Notes: generated by a model from the sequence alone, not told the origin. DNA of 64,000 bases from Thermoplasmata archaeon (GCA_028864975.1 JAGWLG010000004.1:62001-126000), one strand, 5' to 3'. Positions 8,388-18,733 are shown, counted from the stretch's first letter. A program made the numbers and translations.

Positions 8388-10235
8388 CTACGATGTGTCG
8401 TGGGGGTTCTTCGCGCCGGAAGCCGCTTTCTCGATCTCGGACCCTTCCGAAGAGCTCTCTGACTCGGCGCGACGGACCTGCGTCTCGTAGAGGTGCACCA
8501 CCTCATCGGTGGTCGTCGCCTGCTCCGGGGACTTGTCGTCGCGGACCCGACCCGTGAAACGGGGGAACCTCAGGGCGAGCCCGTACCCCTCGCGGACCCG
8601 GCCCAACGCAGCACGGTGGATGGGGGAGAGGGTCAGCTCAGCGCCCCGAAGCTCCAGCACGGTGGAGGGGTCGATCCAAACGTCCGGGGTGAGGGTGGAG
8701 ACGACCTCTTCGGGACGGTCCTTGACCTGCTTGGAGCGCAGCTCGTTCGTGAACCGCTCGAGCGAGGAGTCGTCGAACCCGGTGCCGACCTTGCACAGGG
8801 TGGGGAACGTTTCCTCCTTGGGGTCGAAGACGCTGACGAGAAGGGCGCCATAGCGGCCCGCGCGCTTCCCGCGTCCCCAGAACGCTCCGACTACGACCGT
8901 GTCGATGGTGTCCGCGAGCTCGTGCGTGTACTCCCGCTTGTACTTGATCCACCAGAATCCCCGTGCGCCTGCCCGGTAGGTCGAACCGGGCGCCAGGGAC
9001 TTCGCCATCACGCCCTCGCACCCATCTGCCAGGGCTTGGTCGAAGAATCGTTGCGCGGCGGGGACGTCCTCCACCATGGCGCGCGTAGCGAGGCCCACGC
9101 GGTCTCCGGCCTTGACGTCGCGCTCCAGGCGCGCTCTGCGCTCGGGGTACGGCAACATGAGCGCTTGTTCCTCTCCCTCAAGAAGCAGGTCGAAGAGGAG
9201 GAAGCGGACGGGAACCTCCTCCTCGAACCGTTCCAGATCGTACTTGCGTCCGCGTCGTCGGGAGATCTCCTGGAAGGGGCGTAGCTCGCCGGTCGTCGGG
9301 TCGACCGGCACACATTCGCCTTCGACGATCGCCGGCCGGACCTTGAGCGCCTTCGGGAGGTCCCGGACGATCTCCGGGAACTGGCTGCTCACGTTCTCAA
9401 GCCGTCGGGAGAACAGAAGGACAGGTTCGGTCTCGTCGCGAGGTACGTGGGCCTGAAGGCGCAGACCGTCGTACTTGTATTCCAGGGCCGCCTGCCCCTC
9501 CATCCGCTCGAGGACATCCTTGAGCGTCGCCTCGCGTTCTCCGAGCATCGGGCGGATCGGCTTACCTACCTGGGCTCGGAGCGAGCGCAAGGCCTCCAGT
9601 GTCCCCTGGCGGGCCAGGGTCGAGGCGACCTCCCCGAGGTCCGAGGTCACGTTGAAGGCGTTCTCGATGGTCGGACGGGCTTGCTTGGGCTCGCCCCCCC
9701 CATAGACTTCCGCGAGGGCGTCCAGGAGGGTCATGTCCTTGACCCCGAGCCGGAGCTTGCCCAAAGTGAACCTCGTGAGGTACTTCGCCTCCACCGCTGT
9801 GGCCCGTCCGAGGAGCTTCGAGAGCCTCTCGACCTTCGCTTCCTGGGAGCCTTCCCCGGAGGAGCGGGCGATCGAGGTCAATTCCTGGTAGACATCGGAA
9901 AGGGTCAATCCCCGGTCCGCAGGCGGGGGGGTCCGATCACGAAGGAGCTCCTCCGCCGTGGTCCCGAGGTCGCCCGAGCGCGATGCTCGAGCACGGACCG
10001 TCTCCTCGGGGGTACCCGTGGCCTGAGCGATCGCTCGACGCGCCAACGAGTCCGCAAGTCCGAGCTCGACCCCCTCGTACTCCGGTCGGAGCTGGCCCTG
10101 GAGAAGATAGACCATGGGGGCGATGTCCGACTCGGAGACCCCTCGAAGATGTTCGGCGAGGAGCGCGCGGATCTCGAGCCGTTTCGTCGTCGCCGAGATC
10201 CTCTCGAAGAGGTCGACGAGGTCAGCGAACCTCAC
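8388..10235 (-). CDS. lig: ATP-dependent DNA ligase
   Basis: This replicative and repair enzyme seals nicks through a covalent AMP-lysine. The 615-residue protein has the N-terminal DNA-binding domain, the adenylation domain with nucleophile Lys254 in EYKYDGLRLQ, later motifs (VEGECVP, EGVMAKSLA) and motif V FWWIKYKREY. A C-terminal OB domain follows. About 25 Ser/Glu-rich residues at the end look like a disordered tail. Length and order fit archaeal ligase I. The start overlaps the end of rpe by 14 nt, so the two are translated from one message. Confidence 0.95.
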   Translation of the reverse strand: MRFADLVDLFERISATTKRLEIRALLAEHLRGVSESDIAPMVYLLQGQLRPEYEGVELGLADSLARRAIAQATGTPEETVRARASRSGDLGTTAEELLRDRTPPPADRGLTLSDVYQELTSIARSSGEGSQEAKVERLSKLLGRATAVEAKYLTRFTLGKLRLGVKDMTLLDALAEVYGGGEPKQARPTIENAFNVTSDLGEVASTLARQGTLEALRSLRAQVGKPIRPMLGEREATLKDVLERMEGQAALEYKYDGLRLQAHVPRDETEPVLLFSRRLENVSSQFPEIVRDLPKALKVRPAIVEGECVPVDPTTGELRPFQEISRRRGRKYDLERFEEEVPVRFLLFDLLLEGEEQALMLPYPERRARLERDVKAGDRVGLATRAMVEDVPAAQRFFDQALADGCEGVMAKSLAPGSTYRAGARGFWWIKYKREYTHELADTIDTVVVGAFWGRGKRAGRYGALLVSVFDPKEETFPTLCKVGTGFDDSSLERFTNELRSKQVKDRPEEVVSTLTPDVWIDPSTVLELRGAELTLSPIHRAALGRVREGYGLALRFPRFTGRVRDDKSPEQATTTDEVVHLYETQVRRAESESSSEGSEIEKAASGAKNPHDTS

Positions 10236-10929
10236 GCGGCGCCTCCCCCGGGAGCAGGGCCCGCAACGCCCTCAGGTTCTCTTGAGGGGAAGGTCCGTCC
10301 GCGTACACGGAATTGCCGCAAACGAAGAGGTTCGCCCCCGAGCCCACCGCATCCCCGATCGTCTCCCGCGTGATCCCCCCGTCCACGGACAGGTCGATGG
10401 CCCGGCCCGAGATGTCGATCGCGTGGCGCACCTGCCGCATCTTCGGCAGGACGTCGTGCATGAACTTCTGACCCGAGAATCCCGGCATCACGGTCATCAC
10501 GATGACCTCGTCGAACTCCGGAAGAAGGGCCTCCACTTCCGCGAACTTCGTATCGGGCCGGACGGCGAGGCTAGGGTGGCGCCCGAGGGCGCGCACCTCC
10601 CGCGCGAGAGCGGAGATGTTCCCGCCGGCCTCGATGTGGAAAGCCAGGGTGTCGCCACCCGCCTGTGCGAAGGCTTTCAGATACTTCCCGGGCTCCGAGA
10701 TCATCAGGTGGATGTCGAGGGGGAGGCGCGTGCGAGCACGTACGGCTCTGACGAGCGCCGGCCCGAAGGTGATGTTCGGCACGAAGTGCCCGTCCATCAC
10801 ATCGATGTGGAACGCGTCGGCCCCTCCCTCCTCGGCGGCCCGCAGCGCGGAGGCGAGGTCGGTCGGGTCCGCGCTCAGGATCGAGGGGAGCAACCAGAAC
10901 GGGCGATGCTTCGCGGACCCCCTCGCCAC
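10222..10929 (-). CDS. rpe: Ribulose-phosphate 3-epimerase
   Basis: This enzyme interconverts ribulose 5-phosphate and xylulose 5-phosphate in the pentose phosphate pathway. The 235-residue TIM barrel shows PSILSAD, the metal-binding HIDVMDGHFVPN, DIHLMISEP, MTVMPGFSGQKF and SVDGGIT, all family hallmarks. The start is GTG 10929; no in-frame ATG lies nearby. It is the first gene before the DNA ligase and shares the divergent spacer with the peptide-binding protein gene. The enzyme is patchy among archaea. Confidence 0.93.
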   Translation of the reverse strand: MARGSAKHRPFWLLPSILSADPTDLASALRAAEEGGADAFHIDVMDGHFVPNITFGPALVRAVRARTRLPLDIHLMISEPGKYLKAFAQAGGDTLAFHIEAGGNISALAREVRALGRHPSLAVRPDTKFAEVEALLPEFDEVIVMTVMPGFSGQKFMHDVLPKMRQVRHAIDISGRAIDLSVDGGITRETIGDAVGSGANLFVCGNSVYADGPSPQENLRALRALLPGEAPREVR

Positions 10930-11000
10930 GGTCGCGCGAGCGAGCCTTCGTACATAATCCGCACCCTGCGAAGATCCGAGAGTCTCCGTCCCCGCGCCAG

Positions 11001-11012
11001 GGTATATATACC
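11001..11012. promoter_or_regulatory. Palindromic TATA element GGTATATATACC between divergent genes
   Basis: This 12-nt perfect palindrome is the only AT-rich string between rpe (start 10929, minus) and the peptide-binding protein (start 11062, plus). Its centre is about 55 nt from the plus start and 77 nt from the minus start. Being symmetric it could set transcription in both directions, and the GGTA/TACC ends may be a regulator site over the TATA box. Confidence 0.6.
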
Positions 11013-11061
11013 AGCACCCGGGTTAGCCGCCCAGCCGGGTCCCCCCGGCAATCGAAGGAAC

Positions 11062-14000
11062 ATGTCGAACACGTCTCCGTCCGCTGGCGCAACCCCTGCG
11101 AAGTCGAGCTCTGGAGGATTGGGTCCCATGCTGGGGATCATCATCCTTGTCGTGGTCCTGGTCGTCGGCGGGATCGGTGCCTACGTGGCGCTCCCGAAGA
11201 CGTCCGGGGGCGCAGGGACCTCACCGAGCGGGACGACTCACAATACTCCTCCGCCTGCATGCACAGGGAACGGTTGTGCTCCGCCTCTCGCTCAGCCGAT
11301 CAGGCACGACGTGACCGTTACCTCGACCTTCGCCACCGCCCAGGCTGGAACACCTGTGACCTTCGGTGCGCTGCTCACCAGTGCCGCAGCCTCGACCTAC
11401 ACCTTCCACTTCGGGGATGGGAACTCCATCACCACCCACAGTTCCTCCGTCTCGTACACCTACGCCTCGCCAGGCTCGAACCTGGTCTACGTGCTCGTGA
11501 AGGACACCAGCGGTAACCTCCACGACAACGCGAACACCGGAGCCGGGGCGAACCTTCTGCCCTTCAACGTCTCCTTCTCGTACAATTCCTACAACGGCGA
11601 CCCTGTGGGCGACCACGTTCAGACCGCGGGGACCGTCGTCAGCTCCTCGTCCAACAACTCGGTGGCCCTCTCCGCCTACATCGCGGGCCCTCCGACCAAC
11701 ACCCTCACGGTCATCGGGTGGACCGCCTACAACGTCAGCGGCCCCTCCGCGAACGCCCTCTCTCTTGGCACCACCGGTGGCGATGGCATGTCCGCCCAGA
11801 CCCCGCTCACGGTGACAGCGACCGCGAAGGCCGGCGCGACCCCTGGGCTCTACAACGTGAATTTCAGCGCCGGGACTTATGTGCCGGGGACCTCGAACAC
11901 GGGGATCAGCGTCTTTTCGTTCGGCGTGTTTGTGAATGCCGCGGGTGCGACCTCCACCATCGGTGTCGGCTCGGGATGCACCAGCAACTGCGCGCCGATC
12001 CACCAGACCCCCCACCCAGCCTCTCCCCACCCCCGCTCCCTCGTGGTCTACGAGGAGACGGCGTCCGGGGCCTCGACGCTCGACCCCTCGGTCGACTACG
12101 AGTCGGTGGGAGCTGAGGTCATCGCCAACGTCTACGAGACCCTGATCGAGTACAACGGCTCGCACGCGACGCCCGACCCCTCGAGCTTCGTGCCCGAAGC
12201 CGCCACCTGCGTCCCGGGCAGCACGACCGGACCCTACAGCTGCATGACGATGTACGGCAGCAGCCTTATCGGTCCGACCGCGGGAGACTACACCTTCGTC
12301 ATCAACCCGAACGCAAAGTTCTACAACCCCTACACCGCGTCCTCGTATGCCGTCAGCCCGAGCGACGTCGTCTGGAGTGTAGCCCGCACGTGCCTGTTCG
12401 CTGACTACCCGTCGGCGTACGTCAACAATGGCTGGGTGCTCTGTCAGTCACTCCTCCCCTACGGGAGCTCGAAGTTCGACGCCGGGATGCACGCCCCCTG
12501 GGCCAGCACGCCGGCCAACATCCTGAGCTCGATGACGGTGAACGGCCCCGAGTGTCCGTTGGTCGGAGGGAGCCCCGCTGGCGCAGGCTGTGTGACGTTC
12601 CACACCGCCCTTGGCGGAGTTCCAGGCGTGTCCGCGTTCCCGTTCTTCCTGGAGCTGGTCGAGGACCCCCTCGGCGCGGCCATCCAGAGCTGCAGCTGGG
12701 AGCAGAGCCAGGGCTTCACCCTACCCGGGTGGACCTCCTGTTCCACGATCCCATCGGCGAGCAGCTACCCGCTCGGGACGGAGTGGGACGCCGCGGAGAT
12801 GCAGGGTGCCCAGAACAACTGGAACCAGAACATCGCGACCCAAATGGTCGGCAGCGGCCCGTACTACCTCCAGGCCTACTCTCCCGGCGGCGACTACGCC
12901 GTCAAGCTGAGCCCGGCCTGGACCGGGACCACCTGCCTGGGGGGCCACGCGAACGGCTGCGTCCCCAACGCCAACCAGATCGAGGCCACGCAAGCGAGCA
13001 TCACCTGGGAGAAGACCGCCACGCCGGGCGAGTCCGCCTATTCCCAGGGGACCGCGGACTTCGCGACCATCCCCAACACGGACACCTCGACGATGCTGAA
13101 CCTCATCGCGCAGGGGAAGATCGGGGCCTTCACGTCGCCCACGATGATCATCTTCTTCTCGTGGTTCAACTTCGCGACGGACGAGACGGCGGCGCAGTCG
13201 CTCACCACGACCACGCTCACGGCCCCATCGTACATGATGCAGGACCTGAACATGCGTCAGTTCCTGGTCCACGCGTTCCCCTACCAGACCCAGCAGTCGA
13301 CGCAGTGCGTCGTCCAGGGTGTCCCCTACTGTGAACTCTACGGCGGGGCGATTCCTAGGGGCGAGGGAAGCTTCTACCCCGGCAACATCAGCTGGCCCTC
13401 CGGTAACCCGTCGACCTCGACGGGGTCGCCGAACGACGCGGGCTACTGGTGGAGCGCGGTCCAGGCGGACAACTTGGACGGCCCCAAGTGTACGACCGCG
13501 AAGCCCTGTGTCTACGCCCAGATCCTGCCGCAGGGCGACCCGGGCGACCTGGCGATGTACAACGCCTGGGCGGGCTGGATCAACACGATCTCCAGCGGAG
13601 CGGTCAATATGGTGGTCATCCCGGTCACCTTCAGCAACGAGATCACCTTCCTCGGGCAGGCCCCGGGTACCGCGCCGTACCAGGGGGCGTTCCTGGGCTG
13701 GATCCCTGACTACCCCGACCCCTCGGACAACACAGCGCCGATGCTCTACCCCGATGCGAGCTACACGTATTCGAGCGGGTTCTGCGAAGGTATGACGGAC
13801 GGCACCAACTGTGCGCTCCCGTCGGTCGCTCAGCAGAACTACATGGGGGCGTGCACGGGTGGAACGCTCTCGTCGCCGACGCAGGTCTCGACCGCATGCC
13901 AGGGGACGGAGTACAACGAGATGGTCGCGCTCGCCCAGGCTGGCGACGCGTGCATCGCGCCCTGCCCGGTCTCCCAGCGCATCCTGGACTACAGCATGGC

Positions 14001-14160
14001 GGAGAACATCCAGAACCAGCTAGGTTTGTACGTCTACGACTTCCAGCAGGTCGGGACCAGCACCTACGCGCCCTGGATCAACCCGGCGGCGTTCACCCCG
14101 AACCCCGTCGAGCTGAGCCTCTGGTTCGGCACTGCCTACTACAACCAGCCGCTGCCGTAG
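11062..14160 (+). CDS. Membrane-anchored oligopeptide-binding protein with PKD-like domain
   Basis: This is the substrate-binding part of a peptide ABC importer (SBP family 5). The 1032-residue protein starts at ATG 11062 behind GAAGGAA. A single membrane helix at about 22-43 (GIIILVVVLVVGGIG) anchors it with the bulk outside. A PKD-like beta domain follows (FGDGNSITTHSSSVSYTY). After a Pro/His linker the SBP5 domain begins with DPSVDYESVGAEVIANVYETL and continues to the end. Thr, Ser, Asn and Cys are abundant and sequons frequent, as in exported archaeal proteins. It is about 450 residues longer than usual OppA. It converges on the opp operon, from which a terminator separates it. Confidence 0.9.
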   Translation: MSNTSPSAGATPAKSSSGGLGPMLGIIILVVVLVVGGIGAYVALPKTSGGAGTSPSGTTHNTPPPACTGNGCAPPLAQPIRHDVTVTSTFATAQAGTPVTFGALLTSAAASTYTFHFGDGNSITTHSSSVSYTYASPGSNLVYVLVKDTSGNLHDNANTGAGANLLPFNVSFSYNSYNGDPVGDHVQTAGTVVSSSSNNSVALSAYIAGPPTNTLTVIGWTAYNVSGPSANALSLGTTGGDGMSAQTPLTVTATAKAGATPGLYNVNFSAGTYVPGTSNTGISVFSFGVFVNAAGATSTIGVGSGCTSNCAPIHQTPHPASPHPRSLVVYEETASGASTLDPSVDYESVGAEVIANVYETLIEYNGSHATPDPSSFVPEAATCVPGSTTGPYSCMTMYGSSLIGPTAGDYTFVINPNAKFYNPYTASSYAVSPSDVVWSVARTCLFADYPSAYVNNGWVLCQSLLPYGSSKFDAGMHAPWASTPANILSSMTVNGPECPLVGGSPAGAGCVTFHTALGGVPGVSAFPFFLELVEDPLGAAIQSCSWEQSQGFTLPGWTSCSTIPSASSYPLGTEWDAAEMQGAQNNWNQNIATQMVGSGPYYLQAYSPGGDYAVKLSPAWTGTTCLGGHANGCVPNANQIEATQASITWEKTATPGESAYSQGTADFATIPNTDTSTMLNLIAQGKIGAFTSPTMIIFFSWFNFATDETAAQSLTTTTLTAPSYMMQDLNMRQFLVHAFPYQTQQSTQCVVQGVPYCELYGGAIPRGEGSFYPGNISWPSGNPSTSTGSPNDAGYWWSAVQADNLDGPKCTTAKPCVYAQILPQGDPGDLAMYNAWAGWINTISSGAVNMVVIPVTFSNEITFLGQAPGTAPYQGAFLGWIPDYPDPSDNTAPMLYPDASYTYSSGFCEGMTDGTNCALPSVAQQNYMGACTGGTLSSPTQVSTACQGTEYNEMVALAQAGDACIAPCPVSQRILDYSMAENIQNQLGLYVYDFQQVGTSTYAPWINPAAFTPNPVELSLWFGTAYYNQPLP

Positions 14161-14179
14161 GCCGAGAGCGACACCCACG

Positions 14180-14207
14180 GGAGGGGGGCACTTCGGTGCC
14201 CCCCTCC
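14180..14207 (+). terminator. Hairpin terminator with C(TTCG)G loop
   Basis: A perfect 12-bp stem, GGAGGGGGGCAC with GTGCCCCCCTCC, is closed by the very stable TTCG tetraloop. It lies 19 nt after the binding-protein stop and is followed by a pyrimidine-rich run. It can also stop transcription arriving from the convergent opp operon. The rest of 14161-14346 shows no gene. Confidence 0.75.
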
Positions 14208-14346
14208 TGAACCTCTTCCTGCCTTCTCTTATCGCTTCATCGTTCAGGAATCTTGAAGGGCTCCCGGAGCACGGCAAGGCTTGGGCGATCGACATCTCCC
14301 CGAACGGGACGGGGGGAAGTTCCCCCCTCTCTCCGGGGGGAGGAGG

Positions 14347-14784
14347 TCACAGGAACTCTTCCGCGGGTACGCTCGCCTCTCCCGTCGCGGGGACCCGCTC
14401 CAGCCACTCGTCCCGATCCGGTTGCAGCCGTCCTATCAGGAACGGACGCTTCCAGGAAGGGTGGAAGGGCCGACCCGCGCGTTGGGAGGGCGACGGCCGC
14501 GCCCAAAGGTAGGCGTAGGCCAGGAGGTTGCTGTAGACGATGGGAACGATGGCCGCGAGGGAGAGCCATCGGACCAGCGGGTCGGACGATTCGTCCAGGG
14601 CCACCAGTACGAAACCGTCCAGGACCAGAAGTCCTAGGACGACGTAGGGCTTGAGACCCGTGGTGAGGGCCCACACTTTCCAAGAGGAGCCCTCCTCCGC
14701 CACCGCGTGGGCCCGCTCCTCACCTTTGAGGTGGCGTGGGAGGACCCCGACAGGCCGATGCGACGAGCGACGGGAGGACGGCAT
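14347..14784 (-). CDS. Small membrane protein, last gene of the opp operon
   Basis: A 145-residue protein I do not recognise. It has a basic N-terminus, two membrane helices (PYVVLGLLVLDGFVLVAL and WLSLAAIVPIVYSNLLAYAY) and a hydrophilic C-terminus. It starts at ATG 14784, 33 nt after the OppF-like stop, so it is probably co-transcribed with the transporter. Whether it assists that transporter is unknown. Confidence 0.6.
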   Translation of the reverse strand: MPSSRRSSHRPVGVLPRHLKGEERAHAVAEEGSSWKVWALTTGLKPYVVLGLLVLDGFVLVALDESSDPLVRWLSLAAIVPIVYSNLLAYAYLWARPSPSQRAGRPFHPSWKRPFLIGRLQPDRDEWLERVPATGEASVPAEEFL

Positions 14785-14817
14785 CCTAGATGGTCGGTCT
14801 CCCGGACCGCTCCCCCA

Positions 14818-17067
14818 CTAGGGCGAACCGCTTCCGCCGGTGCTCTCCCGACGGAGCCGGGGCCGCGTCGATGAGGCCGGCGGTTCTTCCGGCGAGAGCG
14901 CGCTCTCGGAGAGCTTGCCCACCCTCCATGGCGGCGCAGGTTCCGGGGGTGGAGGGGGGGAGGCTCCCCGCAAGGGGAGAGATGGCGTGGCCTCCCTCGC
15001 TTCCTGACTCGGCAAGGGGGGCTCTGAGGGAAATCCCAGGTCGGCCGCAGGTGGAGGTGGGGGCGGAACTGACGGGGGAGGTGGCGGCTGAGAGCTTTGC
15101 AAGGCGTACGGGGACGCCTCAGGGGCTGGAACTCGGGGCGCAGGGTGCGTGTACGAGGCGAACGTGAACGGGCGGCGTGCTCCTGAGAGGGGAGGGGGTG
15201 GGGGTGGAGGTGACGCGGTCGCGGGTGGCGAGTTCGGAAGAACGGGGGCCCCCTGATCGGCGCCTTCCGTTCGCGAAGGAGGGGGGGCGGGAGGCGGAGT
15301 TCCTCCCAGTTCGCTCGAGATTGGCGAGGGGGTTGGTGGGGGGGAAGGGGAAGAGGACGAGTGCAGGGCGAACCTGCCCCGGGAGATGAGGGGACGTGAG
15401 GCCGGGGGCGGTGGGGATGGATCCGAGGCCGTCGGAGCGGAAGGAGGGGCAAGGGAGGAGGTCCCGGAGGGAAGGGGGGGAGACGGCGGTGCAGGCGGTG
15501 GGAGCGAGAAGGGGGCCGGAACTGGAGAGGATGGCGGGTCCTGGACTCGCGGGCCCGGTGGAGGAGGCGGTTCGGGTCCTTGGAGGCTGAACCCCTCTGG
15601 GGCCGCAACGAAGGGCACGGTCGGCGGGGAAGTCGGATCGGATGACGGTCCCGGTGGGCCATCGCGGTCCGTTCCGCCCCCCCCGGGGACGGAGGGGAGG
15701 TTCGGGGTCCCTCCTAACGACCCACCGGACGAAGAGGGCTCTTCAACGGCCGGACCCCCCGCCGGGATGCCGATGACCGCCGGAGATCTCGATCCCAGGA
15801 GCCCTAGCTCAGGGAATCCCTGCTCGGAGTAGAGATGGCAAGCGACCACATGGTCCGCCCTCCCGCCGACGGTCATGAGGGGAGGTTCGACCTTGGAGCA
15901 GACCTGCATCACCTTCGGACACCGGGTGTGGAACCGGCAGCCCGACGGGGGGGCCGCGGGGGAAGGAACGTCTCCCGAGAGGATGATCCGCTCGCGCTTG
16001 AGCGTGGGGTCCGGTATCGGGATCGCGGAGAGCAGCGCCTGGGTGTAGGGGTGGAGCGGGTGCTCGAAGAGCTCCTCGGTGGGGGCCCTTTCTACGACCT
16101 TCCCGAGATACATCACGACGACCCGGTGCGAGATCGCCCGGACGACGCTCAGGTGGTGAGAGATGAACAAGTAGGAGAGCCGCTGTTCCCGCTGCAACCG
16201 CAGGAGGATGTTCAGGATCTGGGCCTGGACGCTCACGTCGAGCGCGCTCGTGGGTTCGTCGAGCACGATGAAGTCGGGACGTAGTGCCAGCGCTCGGGCG
16301 ATACCGATCCTCTGGCGCTGCCCACCGGAGAACTCGTGCGGGAACCTCCAGACGTGCTCGGGGTTGAGCCCGACGGAGGCGAGGAGCTCCCCCACGCGCT
16401 GGTAGCGTTGCTTGCGGCTTCCCACGTGGTGGACCGCGAGGGGCTCCGAGACGATGTCCCGCACGAGCATCCGCGGGGACAGGGACGAGAAGGGGTCCTG
16501 GAAGACGATCTGCATCTTCCCGCGCATGCGTCGCATCTCGTGGCCGCCCTTCCGGTAGAGCGAGTACTGAGCCGCGAGCGCGTCGAGCTGCTTCAGGATC
16601 GGCTGGGCGGCAGGGATCGAGCGGAGCGCGGCTCCGCGGTCGACCACGCCGGGGGGGATGAGCTTCTCAAGACCGTCGTAGAGGGATTGGAGCCGTTGCT
16701 CGATGTCGGCGGGGAACGGTTTCTCCGGGTCGAAGTAGAAGGTGTGTCCCCGCGTGGGTTCGATCAGCCGCAGGAGCAAGCGACCCGCCGTGGTCTTGCC
16801 ACAGCCGCTCTCTCCGACGAGACCCACGGTCTCTCCTCGACGGATATCGAAGGTGATCCCGTCGACGGCCCGCACCTCGCCGACCCGCGTCGATAGGACC
16901 CCCCCGCGCAGCGGGAAGTGCTTCTGGATGTTCCAGGCGGAGAGCAGCAGCTCCTTGCCGGGCTCGGCCTTGCTCTGGACCGCCTCCAGGCCTTCCTCGG
17001 AACGGACCGAAGTCCGGGTCGTGTCACCAGGTGGGGGGGGCGGCGGAAGGACCATGGGCTCGCTCAT
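14818..17067 (-). CDS. Oligopeptide ABC transporter ATPase (OppF-like) with 330-residue Pro-rich tail
   Basis: This is one of two ATPases that power peptide import. Walker A is GESGCGKTT (85-93), the Q-loop is [15 protein letters not shown], the signature is [15 protein letters not shown], and Walker B is [12 protein letters not shown] with the H-loop FISHH. The oligopeptide C-terminal domain with [12 protein letters not shown] and a Cys cluster ([14 protein letters not shown]) follows. About 90 residues between Walker A and the Q-loop are an insertion relative to OppF. From about residue 418 to 749 the protein is almost only Pro, Ser, Gly and Ala with many PPPP runs, so it must be disordered. 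Codon phase stays open with no stop, so this is a real extension. It lies 7 nt after oppD. Confidence 0.92.
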   Translation of the reverse strand: MSEPMVLPPPPPPGDTTRTSVRSEEGLEAVQSKAEPGKELLLSAWNIQKHFPLRGGVLSTRVGEVRAVDGITFDIRRGETVGLVGESGCGKTTAGRLLLRLIEPTRGHTFYFDPEKPFPADIEQRLQSLYDGLEKLIPPGVVDRGAALRSIPAAQPILKQLDALAAQYSLYRKGGHEMRRMRGKMQIVFQDPFSSLSPRMLVRDIVSEPLAVHHVGSRKQRYQRVGELLASVGLNPEHVWRFPHEFSGGQRQRIGIARALALRPDFIVLDEPTSALDVSVQAQILNILLRLQREQRLSYLFISHHLSVVRAISHRVVVMYLGKVVERAPTEELFEHPLHPYTQALLSAIPIPDPTLKRERIILSGDVPSPAAPPSGCRFHTRCPKVMQVCSKVEPPLMTVGGRADHVVACHLYSEQGFPELGLLGSRSPAVIGIPAGGPAVEEPSSSGGSLGGTPNLPSVPGGGGTDRDGPPGPSSDPTSPPTVPFVAAPEGFSLQGPEPPPPPGPRVQDPPSSPVPAPFSLPPPAPPSPPLPSGTSSLAPPSAPTASDPSPPPPASRPLISRGRFALHSSSSPSPPPTPSPISSELGGTPPPAPPPSRTEGADQGAPVLPNSPPATASPPPPPPPLSGARRPFTFASYTHPAPRVPAPEASPYALQSSQPPPPPSVPPPPPPAADLGFPSEPPLPSQEAREATPSLPLRGASPPPPPEPAPPWRVGKLSESALSPEEPPASSTRPRLRRESTGGSGSP

Positions 17068-17074
17068 GGCCTCG

Positions 17075-18664
17075 CTAATATTCCTTCACCTCAGGTCCGT
17101 GGTAGAGCCAGCAGGCCACGACGTGGTCCGGCCCCTCGCCGGTCGTCGGAGGTCGGTCGGTCTTGCAGCGTTCCATCGCGTAGGCACATCTCGGATGGAA
17201 CCGACAACCACCGGGAGGGCGGATCAGGTTCGGTACGGACCCCGGGATGGATTCCAGTTTCTTCGTCGGGTCGTCCATACGGGGGATCGAGGCGAGCAGG
17301 CCCTGGGTGTACGGGTGCAGAGGTCGTGCGAAGAGGTCCTTCACCGGGCCTACCTCGACGATGTGCCCCGCGTACATGACGCAGACGCGGTCGCACACCT
17401 CGGCGACGACCCCGAGGTCGTGGGTGATGAGCAGGATCGAGGTCCCGATACGGCTCTTCAAGGAGTGCATCAGTTCCAGGATCTGTGCCTGGATGGTCAC
17501 GTCGAGCGCGGTCGTCGGCTCGTCGGCGATGAGCAGCTTCGGCTCCGGGGCGAGGGCCATCGCGATCATCACCCGTTGGATCATGCCCCCGGAGAGCTCG
17601 TGGGGATACCCCCGGGCCACCTGGACGCAGTTCGCGATACCGACGTCCTCCAGCATCCGCACGGTCTGCCAGAAGACCTCCTGGTCGAGCGGAGAACGGG
17701 CGATCCTCCGAAGGACCGGAAGGGAGAGCCAAGAGCCCTTCAACCGTTCGAGGAGCATCTGCACCCGGAGCACACGACGGAGGGGCGCCGTGCTCTCGCC
17801 CATCCTCATCTCGCGGTAGTAGAGATCCCTCTCGGCGGCGCGGAGCTCGGAGAGCTTCCTCTCCCGAAGGAGGTAGGCCCGCTGGAGCCCGGGGATCCTC
17901 AGACGGGAGAAGGCCTTCACGATCCCGCGCACACGGGCTTCGGGATTGCCCGTCTGCCCGCGGAAGAGGTAGAACAGCTCGAGGGCGATCGAGGGAACCC
18001 CGACCGCCTGGGCGATGTTCCTCGAGACCTCGCGGAGTCGGGGCTGTCCGGGCTCTCTGGCAGCGGCCAGGAGGTCTCGGGTCGCCTGCGTGACGTTCAC
18101 CCCTGCGGGGTTCGCGCCGAGAAGCAGGTCGATGGTCGGCGTTGCGCGATGGAGCAGAAGCGCCTCGGCCAACTGCTTCGTGATCGAGAAGACCGGGTTG
18201 AGGGCGGCCATCGGCTCCTGGAAGATCATCGTGATCTGGGAGCCCCGGATCGCCGACAGGCGCTGCTGTGACTCCTTGATCCGGGAGAACCGGCGACGGA
18301 CCCGGGCCCGGACGGTCCCTTTGATAGGACGGACCGACGCCTCTCGGTCGATCTTCCAGAGAAGGTTCGCTCCGGAGAAGAACACGTGCCCCGACTGCAC
18401 CCTTCCCGGAGGCTCCGCAATCAGCCGGGTGATGGAGAACGCCGTGACGGACTTCCCGCAACCCGTCTCCCCCACGAGCCCCACGGTCTCCCTCCGGCGT
18501 ACCGAGAAGGTGACCCCGTCCAGGGCGCGGACCACCCCGTCATAGGTGTAGAAGTACGTCTTGAGGTCCCGGACCACCAACAACGGAGGTTCCGAGGAGG
18601 GGGACGCAGGTACCCACGCGCTCCCGGAGGTCGAAGCGCCGGGGGCCTCCCCCGGGAGGAGCAC
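17075..18664 (-). CDS. Oligopeptide ABC transporter ATPase (OppD-like) with large internal insertion
   Basis: This is the second ATPase of the peptide importer, 529 residues from GTG 18664. Walker A is GETGCGKS (65-72), the Q-loop [11 protein letters not shown] near 150, the signature [13 protein letters not shown] near 355, Walker [13 protein letters not shown] and the H-loop LITHD. The C-terminus carries [12 protein letters not shown] and Cys residues as in OppF. About 200 residues separate Q-loop and signature, where relatives have some 60-70. The insert is Arg/Leu-rich and helical ([14 protein letters not shown]). Both ATPases of this operon are enlarged, in different places. Confidence 0.92.
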   Translation of the reverse strand: MLLPGEAPGASTSGSAWVPASPSSEPPLLVVRDLKTYFYTYDGVVRALDGVTFSVRRRETVGLVGETGCGKSVTAFSITRLIAEPPGRVQSGHVFFSGANLLWKIDREASVRPIKGTVRARVRRRFSRIKESQQRLSAIRGSQITMIFQEPMAALNPVFSITKQLAEALLLHRATPTIDLLLGANPAGVNVTQATRDLLAAAREPGQPRLREVSRNIAQAVGVPSIALELFYLFRGQTGNPEARVRGIVKAFSRLRIPGLQRAYLLRERKLSELRAAERDLYYREMRMGESTAPLRRVLRVQMLLERLKGSWLSLPVLRRIARSPLDQEVFWQTVRMLEDVGIANCVQVARGYPHELSGGMIQRVMIAMALAPEPKLLIADEPTTALDVTIQAQILELMHSLKSRIGTSILLITHDLGVVAEVCDRVCVMYAGHIVEVGPVKDLFARPLHPYTQGLLASIPRMDDPTKKLESIPGSVPNLIRPPGGCRFHPRCAYAMERCKTDRPPTTGEGPDHVVACWLYHGPEVKEY

Positions 18665-18733
18665 AGGGGTCGTGCTGGGGCCATACTCCAGACCTGGGAG
18701 GAGGGGTCGTAGCTCGGATGCGCTCAGGTGGTC

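Noticed and set aside
14818..15815. Possible tandem DNA repeat array or CRISPR-like locus in G-rich DNA
   Set aside because: The repeats are irregular CCC/GGG codon runs that encode the proline-rich OppF tail; no spacer-repeat pattern is present. No CRISPR array was seen anywhere in the window.
16742..18271. 509-codon plus-strand frame opposite oppF/oppD
   Set aside because: It spans two genes on the other strand and encodes low-complexity Arg/Asp/Glu/His-rich sequence.
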